Below, piece after piece: positions 8,174-14,651 of a stretch of DNA of 64,000 bases; position 1 is the stretch's first letter, and each line of letters starts with the position of its first letter. Source of the stretch: an uncultured Caulobacter sp. GTDB taxonomy: Bacteria > Pseudomonadota > Alphaproteobacteria > Caulobacterales > Caulobacteraceae. The notes under the pieces were generated by a model. That model saw nothing but the letters and a program-made list of their open reading frames with translations. It was not told the origin of the DNA and did not search any database. The position numbers and the translations under genes were made by a program. The DNA is taken from positions 1 through 64,000 of the forward strand of contig NZ_CALCDX010000241.1 in the NCBI RefSeq assembly GCF_937900395.1, in the 5' to 3' direction.

Positions 8174-8305
8174 GTGGTTACGCCGCCAGCCGGAGCGCCG
8201 GCACATTGCCATCGGCGTGATGCAAAGACGTCTGAGGGCTTCGCCTACCCTCTCACCCTCCCACGCCTGCGGCGCGGGCCCCTCCCTCTCTCCATGAGAG
8301 AGGGG
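8124..8305. repeat. extragenic repeat family C, inverted pair
   Basis: Two related elements in opposite orientation. The first (8124-8174) starts ccctctctcttagagagaggg and continues gggcccaagcgaagcttgggagggtgag; the second (8252-8305) reads ctcaccctccca ... gggcccctccctctctccatgagagagggg. The pair flanks ~77 bp of unique sequence and sits between the convergent DUF72 and D-Ala-D-Ala dipeptidase genes. The first copy overlaps the 3' end of the DUF72 coding region. It may also act as a bidirectional transcription stop. Confidence 0.7.
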
Positions 8306-8306
8306 T

Positions 8307-9281
8307 TCAAACTGCGCCGCTCGCCAGTTCCGTGAACGTCTTCGTCCCGATCGGATACCGCCGCCAGTCCTTGAAGTCGAAGTGCCACCACTCCTCGGCA
8401 TAGACCTCGAAACCCTGGGCGGTCATGGCCTCGCGCAGGACCGCCCGTAGCGCCCGCTGCTTCGTCGTCCCGCCCACGAAGTCGGCATGGGCGCGGCCGG
8501 AGAACTCGTCGTAGCGACTGGGCATCTCCACGACCTTTCCCGTCTTCAGGTCGTACAGCGTCAGGTCCACCGCGCAACCGCGGTTGTGGCGCGAGCCCTT
8601 GGCCGGGTTGGCGACGAACATCCGGGCGTCCGGGGGCGTCGCCTCCCAGAACATCCAGGTGACGAACCAGGGTCGATAGGCGTCATGGATCAACAGGCCA
8701 TAGCCCTGGGCGGCCAGGGCGTCCTGCGCGCGCTTCAGCGCCTGGGCCGCCGGTCGCTGAAGGTAGGCCGCCGCCCGCTCATAGAGCGGGATGCCCATGA
8801 AGTTGTTCGAGCCCGCATAGCGGATGTCGAGGCGGATGCGCGGATCGACGGTGGTCAGATCGACGAGGTCGGCCGGCAGGAAGTCGCCCGTCTCGACTGG
8901 CGGCGTCGCGGCCAGAGCTTGGCGGCGCAGCGCCTCCGGATCAGCCCGCACGCCCGCGCGGATGGCGGCTTCCGTCTCGGCGCCGAAGTCGTGGAAGGCC
9001 AGGCGCGTCCCGTTCAGTCGCACGGCCCCCGGCTCGAGGATCAGCTCGCCGCCGCCGGCGATGACGTAGCCGCGGCCGCTATTCGACGTCAGCCGCGCCG
9101 AGGCGTGGCCCATCCCGTCGATTTGTAGGAAGCCGTCCTTCTCGAACACCGTCAGCGGTCCGGCCTTGTCGCCGTACTGGCCAATCGCCGCCCATTCGGA
9201 CCTGGAGAGCGCGAACGCGGAAGGCGCAGCGAAGGCGGCGGCGCCGAGCGCCAGGAAGGATCGCCGTGCGAGACCGCTCAT
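8307..9281 (-). CDS. D-alanyl-D-alanine dipeptidase (M15D, VanX/DdpX-like) with N-terminal extension
   Basis: A 324-residue exported zinc peptidase. Residues 1-25 form a Tat-like signal (LARRSFLALGAAAFAAPSAFA). The catalytic domain occupies about residues 135-320: SRHNRGCAVDLTLYD holds the SxHxxGxAxD zinc motif and EEWWHFDF holds the catalytic Glu and third zinc ligand. It hydrolyses the D-Ala-D-Ala dipeptide in the periplasm for reuse. The ~110 residues before the peptidase domain are not part of the usual DdpX (about 190-200 residues); I do not recognise this part. No van-type regulators are nearby, so a role in peptidoglycan recycling rather than glycopeptide resistance is more likely. Confidence 0.88.
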   Translation of the reverse strand: MSGLARRSFLALGAAAFAAPSAFALSRSEWAAIGQYGDKAGPLTVFEKDGFLQIDGMGHASARLTSNSGRGYVIAGGGELILEPGAVRLNGTRLAFHDFGAETEAAIRAGVRADPEALRRQALAATPPVETGDFLPADLVDLTTVDPRIRLDIRYAGSNNFMGIPLYERAAAYLQRPAAQALKRAQDALAAQGYGLLIHDAYRPWFVTWMFWEATPPDARMFVANPAKGSRHNRGCAVDLTLYDLKTGKVVEMPSRYDEFSGRAHADFVGGTTKQRALRAVLREAMTAQGFEVYAEEWWHFDFKDWRRYPIGTKTFTELASGAV

Positions 9282-9313
9282 CGCGGATTGCTCCCTCTAA
9301 GCCCATCCATTCT

Positions 9314-9426
9314 CGTGTCATCCCGGCCGTAGCGGAGCGGAGAGCCGGGACCCAGGGGCGGCTCGCGCGGCGTTCCGTCACCCCCTGGGTCCCGGATCAC
9401 GCCTTCGGCGCGGCCGGGATGACACG
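9314..9426. repeat. extragenic repeat family A, copy 1
   Basis: Element bounded by inverted ends cgtgtcatcccgg and ccgggatgacacg, with inner arms ccgggacccaggggc and ccctgggtcccgg. A second copy with the same ends lies at 42372-42473. Such paired-hairpin elements between genes are common in Caulobacter-type genomes; no coding potential is seen. Confidence 0.75.
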
Positions 9427-9436
9427 GAAATAGATC

Positions 9437-10933
9437 CTACTTCATCGTCGGAATGACGAAGCTGCTGTCCGCCACGTCGCCTTCCGGCCAGCGGGCCGTC
9501 ACCGTCTTGACCTTGGTGTAGAACTTCACGCCCTCGACGCCGTGCTGGTTGGTGTCGCCGAAGGCCGAGCGCTTCCAGCCGCCGAAGGTGTGATAGGCCA
9601 CCGGCACCGGGATCGGCACATTGATGCCGACCATGCCGACATTGACGTTCGCGGCGAACTCGCGGGCGGCGCGGCCGTTGCGGGTGAAGATGGCGACGCC
9701 GTTGCCGTACTGGTGCTCGGACGGCAAGGCCATGGCCTCTTCCATGGTCTCGGCGCGAACCATCTGCAGCACCGGGCCGAAGATCTCCTCGTGATAGGTC
9801 TTCATGCCCTTCTTGACGCCGTCGAACAGCGACGGGCCGATGAAGAAGCCCTTCTCAAAGCCCTGCAGGTTGAAGTCGCGGCCATCGACCACCAGCTCGG
9901 CGCCCTCCTCCTGGCCGATGCGGATGTAGTCGGCGATCTTGGCGCGGTGCTGGGCGCTGACCACCGGGCCGTAGTGGGCGTCGGGATCGGTGGAGACGCC
10001 GACCTTCAGGGTCCCGATCTCGGCCACCATCCGCTCGCGCAGGTCGTCGGCGGTCTTCTTGCCGACCGGCACGACGACCGGCAGGGCCATGCAGCGCTCG
10101 CCGGCCGAGCCGAAGGCCGCGCCCGACAGGTCCTTGACCACCTGGTCGAGGTCCGCGTCCGGCAGGACGATCCCGTGGTTCTTGGCGCCGCCCATGGCCT
10201 GGACGCGTTTCCCGTGCGCCGTGCCCGTCTGATAGACATAGTGGGCGATGTCGGAGCTGCCGACGAAGCTGACCGCGCGGATCAGCGGGTGGGTCAGGAT
10301 GGCGTCGACGGCGCTCTTGTCGCCATGGACGACGTTGAGCACCCCGGCGGGCGCGCCGGCCTCCATCATCAGCTCGGCCAGCTTGACCGGCACCGTCGGG
10401 TCCTTCTCGGACGGCTTCAAGATGAAGCTGTTGCCGACGGCGATGCTGATGCCGAACATCCACATCGGGATCATGGCCGGGAAGTTGAACGGGGTGATGC
10501 CCGCGCAGACGCCCAACGGCTGGCGCATTGAATAGACGTCGATGCCGGGACCGGCGCCCTCCGTGTATTCGCCCTTCAGGATGTGGGGGATGCCGCAGGC
10601 GAACTCGATGACCTCCAGGCCCCGCTGGATGTCGCCCTTGGCGTCGGCGATGACCTTGCCGTGCTCGGACGACAGGATCTCGGCCAGGGTGTTCATGTCG
10701 CGCTCGATCAGGCGCTTGAACTCGAACATCACCCGGGCGCGGCGCTGGGGATTGGTCTGGGCCCAGCCGACTTGAGCCTTGGCGGCGACCTGGACCGCAG
10801 CGTCGAGTTCGGCGTCGGTCGCGAACTGGACGCGCGCCTGGACCTCGCCAGTGTTGGGATTGAAGACGTCGCCGTAGCGGCCGGAGGTTCCGACCAGGGT
10901 CTGGCCGTTCACGAAATGGGCGATGTCTCGCAT
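9437..10933 (-). CDS. mmsA: methylmalonate-semialdehyde dehydrogenase (CoA-acylating)
   Basis: A 498-residue aldehyde dehydrogenase of the MmsA subfamily, which oxidises (methyl)malonate semialdehyde to propionyl- or acetyl-CoA with NAD and CoA in valine, thymine or inositol breakdown. The active-site region reads GSAGERCMALPV with the nucleophile Cys, and the N-terminus IAHFVNGQ and the early GRYGDVFNP are MmsA-typical. The chosen ATG at 10933 (MRDIAHF) gives the family length; the longer frame adds 13 unlikely residues. It is a single gene here, without the other valine or inositol genes nearby. Confidence 0.95.
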   Translation of the reverse strand: MRDIAHFVNGQTLVGTSGRYGDVFNPNTGEVQARVQFATDAELDAAVQVAAKAQVGWAQTNPQRRARVMFEFKRLIERDMNTLAEILSSEHGKVIADAKGDIQRGLEVIEFACGIPHILKGEYTEGAGPGIDVYSMRQPLGVCAGITPFNFPAMIPMWMFGISIAVGNSFILKPSEKDPTVPVKLAELMMEAGAPAGVLNVVHGDKSAVDAILTHPLIRAVSFVGSSDIAHYVYQTGTAHGKRVQAMGGAKNHGIVLPDADLDQVVKDLSGAAFGSAGERCMALPVVVPVGKKTADDLRERMVAEIGTLKVGVSTDPDAHYGPVVSAQHRAKIADYIRIGQEEGAELVVDGRDFNLQGFEKGFFIGPSLFDGVKKGMKTYHEEIFGPVLQMVRAETMEEAMALPSEHQYGNGVAIFTRNGRAAREFAANVNVGMVGINVPIPVPVAYHTFGGWKRSAFGDTNQHGVEGVKFYTKVKTVTARWPEGDVADSSFVIPTMK

Positions 10934-11009
10934 GATGCGCTCCCTAACGCTTGTTTTGCGCGTCAATAGCATCCCCAGCTCGGGCCGTACCGCGCGAAAT
11001 TATGCCGCC

Positions 11010-11534
11010 CTACTCCGCATCGACATGCACCCGCCGAAAGCGGCCCTGCAGATAGACCAGCGGCTCGTGATCCGGGTCATAGCGCAGCTTGACGACGCGC
11101 CCGACATAGACCCGGTGATCGCCGGCGTCGAAGGCCAGATGCGTCTCGCACTCGAAATTGGCCATGCAGCCGGGCAGGATCGGGACGCCGGTGCGCCAGG
11201 TCTCGGTCTCGACGCCGATGAAGCGGTCGACGTCCTTCTGCACGAACTGGCGGGCCAGGGCCTGGTGCTCGGCGTGCAGGACGTTGACGGCGAAGCGCCC
11301 GGCCGCGTCCAGGGCCGGCAGGCTGGCCGACTTCAGGTCAACGCAGATCAGGGCCAGCGGCGGGTCCAGCGAGACGGAGGTGAAGGAGTTGGCGGTCAGG
11401 CCGACGCGGCCGCCGTCGAGACCGATGGTGGTCACCACCGTGACGCCGGTCGTGAAGCATCCGAATGCGTTGCGCAGGGCGCGGGCGTCGTGGACGCCGC
11501 CTTCTCCCAGCTCGATCGTAACCGCCCTACTCAT
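11010..11534 (-). CDS. flavin reductase-like domain protein
   Basis: A 174-residue protein of the FMN-binding split-barrel flavin reductase family (HpaC/RutF-like): LRNAFGCFTTGVTVVTT at the start, LTANSFTSVSLDPPLALICVD for FMN binding, and H-x3-LA pattern in LHAEHQALARQF. It supplies reduced FMN to a partner monooxygenase; no monooxygenase gene is adjacent. Start ATG at 11534 (MSRAVTIEL) is chosen over an upstream one because the domain begins about residue 18. Confidence 0.85.
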   Translation of the reverse strand: MSRAVTIELGEGGVHDARALRNAFGCFTTGVTVVTTIGLDGGRVGLTANSFTSVSLDPPLALICVDLKSASLPALDAAGRFAVNVLHAEHQALARQFVQKDVDRFIGVETETWRTGVPILPGCMANFECETHLAFDAGDHRVYVGRVVKLRYDPDHEPLVYLQGRFRRVHVDAE

Positions 11535-11588
11535 CGCCTTAGCAGTGGGCCAAAGCGATGGCCGGGGCAAGCCGGGGCGCGCCGCGCA

Positions 11589-12083
11589 TCAGCCGAACGT
11601 CGCCTCGAGGATCTTTTCCAGCCACGCCTGGTCGGTCTCGTCGAAGGCGGCGGGCTTGTCGGAGTCGACGTCGAACACGGCGATCAACTGGCCTTGCGGG
11701 TCGAACACCGGAACCACGACCTCGCTCGCCGAGCGGCTGTCGCAGGCGATGTGGCCGGGGAACGCGTGGACGTCGGGGACCAGCTGGGTCTGACCGGTCT
11801 CGGCGGCCGCGCCGCAGACGCCGCGCCCGAAGGCGATGCGCAGGCAGCCCAGCGTACCCTGGTACGGTCCGACCACCAGCTCACGCGGCTTGGCCGGATC
11901 GACGACGTAGAAGCCGGTCCAGAAATAGTGGTCGAAACTGTTGGCCAGCATCGAGGCCACCGTCGCCATGCGGGCGGTCAGGTTGGTCTCGCCGTCCAGC
12001 ACGGAGGCGATCTCGTCGGCGACCTCCGCATAGCGGGTCGCCTTGTCGGCGGAGAGGGTGATGTCGTTGAACGCTTCGGCCAT
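11589..12083 (-). CDS. msrC: free methionine-(R)-sulfoxide reductase (GAF domain)
   Basis: A 164-residue single GAF-domain protein of the fRMsr family, which reduces free Met-R-sulfoxide using catalytic cysteines. The three family cysteines are visible: one in LGCLRIAFG, one in GRGVCGAAAE and one in GHIACDSRS; the last two lie in the diagnostic GVCG and HIACD motifs. Start ATG at 12083 (MAEAFND). Cytosolic; protects against oxidative damage. A longer open frame upstream is antisense or out-of-frame sequence of the next gene. Confidence 0.92.
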   Translation of the reverse strand: MAEAFNDITLSADKATRYAEVADEIASVLDGETNLTARMATVASMLANSFDHYFWTGFYVVDPAKPRELVVGPYQGTLGCLRIAFGRGVCGAAAETGQTQLVPDVHAFPGHIACDSRSASEVVVPVFDPQGQLIAVFDVDSDKPAAFDETDQAWLEKILEATFG

Positions 12084-12151
12084 GGCGCGGATATAGCGCG
12101 GCCGGCGCGGGATGCGAGGGGGAAGTGGCCTGGGCCCTGGCGAAAGCGCCT

Positions 12152-12781
12152 CTACGCCGGCGGTCCGGCCGTCAGCAGCCAGCCGACGATCATGCGTTCG
12201 AAATCGACATAGGGAATGTTCGCGGGGTCGAACTCGAGGTCGGCGGCGAGCGCCGGCAGGTCCGCCGTGAAGGTCTGGAACAGCCGCGCCACCCGGTCCG
12301 CGCTGGGCAGCTGGCGCCGCGACACGTTGGCGAGCCAGTCGCGGGTCTTGCGCAAGGCCTCGATGGCGTCGCCGCCATGGCCGTGAATGTCCATCCCGGC
12401 GAGGTCGGAGATGAAGCGCTGATAGCGGTAGCGCTCGACGTCCAGGATCAGGAGTCGTTTGGCGCTCTGCGCCTTGCCGCCGAAGCGCTTGGCGCCCAGG
12501 AAGAGGCCCAGCTCCAAAGGCATGTTGAACCGGGGCAGTTGGTGGGCGGCGTCCAGCTCGGTTCGCGACAGGTCGTGGATGCCGTATCGGCACTCGCCGA
12601 TCAGGCCGTACAGCTTGTCGATGCGCGTCTGGCCGCCGTCGTCCAGCTCCATCGCCGACCGCGGCCGGAAACCGCAGGCATAGATGGCGAAGATCAGAGC
12701 CCGGAAGGTTGGCCTGTAGGCGTCGTCGAACGGGCAGTTGATGAAGACGTCATCCGCCGATGTCCCCGACTTGGCGGCCAA
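12152..12781 (-). CDS. TIR/nucleoside-deoxyribosyltransferase-like protein of unknown function
   Basis: A 209-residue soluble protein starting with TTG at 12781 (MAAKSG; homologues usually begin just before DDVFINCPFDD). The pattern DVFINCPFDDAYRP, then an Asp-rich DDGGQTRIDKL, then CRYGIHDLSR and PRFNMPLELGLFLG resembles a Rossmann-like TIR or 2'-deoxyribosyltransferase fold, in which the Glu of MPLELG would be the candidate catalytic residue. I know similar sequences only as hypothetical proteins. It follows a small basic ORF by 3 bp, and this pairing suggests a two-gene unit, possibly a toxin-antitoxin or defence module. Function is inference; not a classical TIR domain by simple reading. 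Confidence 0.6.
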   Translation of the reverse strand: MAAKSGTSADDVFINCPFDDAYRPTFRALIFAIYACGFRPRSAMELDDGGQTRIDKLYGLIGECRYGIHDLSRTELDAAHQLPRFNMPLELGLFLGAKRFGGKAQSAKRLLILDVERYRYQRFISDLAGMDIHGHGGDAIEALRKTRDWLANVSRRQLPSADRVARLFQTFTADLPALAADLEFDPANIPYVDFERMIVGWLLTAGPPA

Positions 12782-12784
12782 GCG

Positions 12785-12958
12785 CTATTTCTTCTTGCTC
12801 TGGACGTCCCTGGCGACCCGGCTGGCTTCGCGGATCGTGATCGAGCTTCCCTTCGACGCCGGGCTCAGCACGAACCGCCCGGTGGCCGCGCTACGGCCAG
12901 CCACGTGGCTGCCGGGCTTGCCCGCCTTGGGGGACGCTGAGTTGGTCGAGGTCGCCAT
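12785..12958 (-). CDS. small basic protein paired with the TIR-like gene
   Basis: A 57-residue reading frame, too short for most gene finders. It starts at ATG 12958 and ends with TAG at 12787-12785, 3 bp before the TTG start of the TIR-like gene, so the two are probably co-translated. The sequence is Ser/Lys/Arg-rich at the N-terminus (residues 1-24), then GRFVLSPASKGSSITIREA, and ends in SKKK. The G-R-F/Y-V-x-pattern is seen in small proteins next to toxin genes in many genomes. It could bind or inhibit the partner, or bind nucleic acid; this is inference. Confidence 0.6.
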   Translation of the reverse strand: MATSTNSASPKAGKPGSHVAGRSAATGRFVLSPASKGSSITIREASRVARDVQSKKK

Positions 12959-13012
12959 GTCGAGACTGTGCGTGCTCGCCCCTCAAAGAGCAAGGGACAA
13001 ATCGCGAACGCC

Positions 13013-14527
13013 CTAGAACTCCTGCCACTCCCCGGGGCGCGAGCTCGGCGCCACCTTCAGGGCGCTGGAGCCCTGGACGTAGCGCTGACGGAAGGTCTCG
13101 CGGGTGGGCGCGGCGACGGTCGGACGCTGGGGCGGCGCGGCCGAGCGGCGCTCCACGCGGGCGGGCATCTCGTGGATCTCTGCGCCGACCTGGTAGCGAC
13201 CGACCAGGCGCTCCAGCTCGGCGGCCTCGTCGGCCAGGGCGCGGCTGGCGGCGCTCGACTGCTGGACCATGGCCGCGTTCTGCTGGATCACCTGGTCCAT
13301 CTGGTTCACGGCGTGGTTCACCTCGGCCAGGCCCGTGGCCTGCTCCTTGGACGAGGCGGCGATGTCGCCGACCAGCTCGTTGATCTCGGCCACCTGGACC
13401 AGGATCTCGCGCAGGGTGTCGCCGGTCTCGCCGACCAGCTTGACGCCCTTGCCGACCTGGTCGGTCGAGGCGGTGATCAGGCCCTTGATCTCCTTGGCCG
13501 CGTCGGCCGAGCGCTGGGCGAGAGCCCGAACCTCCTGCGCCACCACGGCGAAGCCGCGGCCGGCCTCGCCCGCGCGGGCGGCCTCGACCCCGGCGTTCAA
13601 GGCCAGAAGGTTGGTCTGGAAGGCGATCTCGTCAATGACGCCGATGATCTGGGTGATCGACTGCGAGGACTTCTCGATGCCGCCCATGGCCTCGACCGCC
13701 TCGTTGACCACCGCGCCGCTGCGCTCGGCGGCGGCCTTGGCGGTGATCGTCACCTGGCGCGCCCGCTCGGCGCCCTCGGCGCTGCGCTTGACGGTGGCGG
13801 TGAGCTGGTCGAGCGACGCGGCGGTCTGGGCCAAGCCCGAGGCCTGACGCTCGGTGCGTTGGGCCAGATCCTCGGCCGCCTCGCCCATCTCGACGCAGCC
13901 GCCCCGGATGTTGCGGGCCGCGCTCAGGATGCCGGACAGGGTCGCCTGCAGGGTTTCGACCGCGGTGTTGAAGTCGCGCGGCATCTGGACGGCGTCGCCT
14001 TGGAACGCATCCTCGCGCATGCGCCAGATCAGGTCGCCCTCAGCCAGGCGCTCCAGCCCCTCGCCCAAAGCGTCCTCAGCCCGGGCGTAGGCGTCGGCCT
14101 GTTCGGCGGCCTGTTGCGCCTGGCGGCGATGCTCGGCCGCGGTCGCGGCCCACTGGGCCTCACGCTCGGCCTTCTGGCGCTCGCTGTCGGCCAGGGTGTG
14201 ACGGAAGCCGTCCAGAGCGCGAGCGACCGCGCCGATCTCGTCGTTGCCTTCCGTCCCGTGCACGGCCTGATCGTAGCGACCGGCGCTCAATGCCTCGACC
14301 GAGCGCGACAGACCGCCCAGCGGCTTCTTGACCACCGCCTTGGCGGTCATGGCCAGGGCGATCAGCACGACCAGGGTGAAGACCCCGCCGGCGGCCAGAA
14401 GGGTCAAAGCCACGCCGGGGCTGCCGCCAGCCTGCAGCGCCACGCCGCCGGCGGCGGCGATCAGCAGCACGCCCATCGTCAGTCCGGTGGCGAGGATCAG
14501 CTTCCGGGCGATGGTCGATCGGGACAT
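13013..14527 (-). CDS. methyl-accepting chemotaxis protein without periplasmic sensor domain
   Basis: A 504-residue chemoreceptor. Two membrane segments (about residues 10-31 and 38-62) are separated by only ~6 residues, so there is no periplasmic ligand domain. A HAMP domain follows (about 63-115, LGGLSRSVEALSAGRYD), a cytoplasmic coiled coil with a second HAMP-like stretch, and the signalling hairpin with the MCP signature ARAGEAGRGFAVVAQEVRAL near residue 325. The C-terminus is EWQEF, close to the CheR/CheB-tethering pentapeptide NWE(T/S)F. It likely senses membrane state, redox or cytoplasmic cues. A possible CtrA half-consensus site lies ~70 bp upstream. Confidence 0.93.
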   Translation of the reverse strand: MSRSTIARKLILATGLTMGVLLIAAAGGVALQAGGSPGVALTLLAAGGVFTLVVLIALAMTAKAVVKKPLGGLSRSVEALSAGRYDQAVHGTEGNDEIGAVARALDGFRHTLADSERQKAEREAQWAATAAEHRRQAQQAAEQADAYARAEDALGEGLERLAEGDLIWRMREDAFQGDAVQMPRDFNTAVETLQATLSGILSAARNIRGGCVEMGEAAEDLAQRTERQASGLAQTAASLDQLTATVKRSAEGAERARQVTITAKAAAERSGAVVNEAVEAMGGIEKSSQSITQIIGVIDEIAFQTNLLALNAGVEAARAGEAGRGFAVVAQEVRALAQRSADAAKEIKGLITASTDQVGKGVKLVGETGDTLREILVQVAEINELVGDIAASSKEQATGLAEVNHAVNQMDQVIQQNAAMVQQSSAASRALADEAAELERLVGRYQVGAEIHEMPARVERRSAAPPQRPTVAAPTRETFRQRYVQGSSALKVAPSSRPGEWQEF

Positions 14528-14651
14528 GAACGAAGGTCTCCGGCCAGAACTATGGCTGTTAACCCTGTCTTTGACGATCGATTCCTGAATCGCCCGTTAA
14601 CCACGTTTGAAGGGCGCAAGATTCTGACAATCCGCGCCCCCGAACTGGGCC

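Noticed and set aside
8307..9281. Glycopeptide resistance (vanX)
   Set aside because: No vanH/vanA ligase or regulator genes nearby; a stand-alone exported dipeptidase is more likely for peptide reuse.
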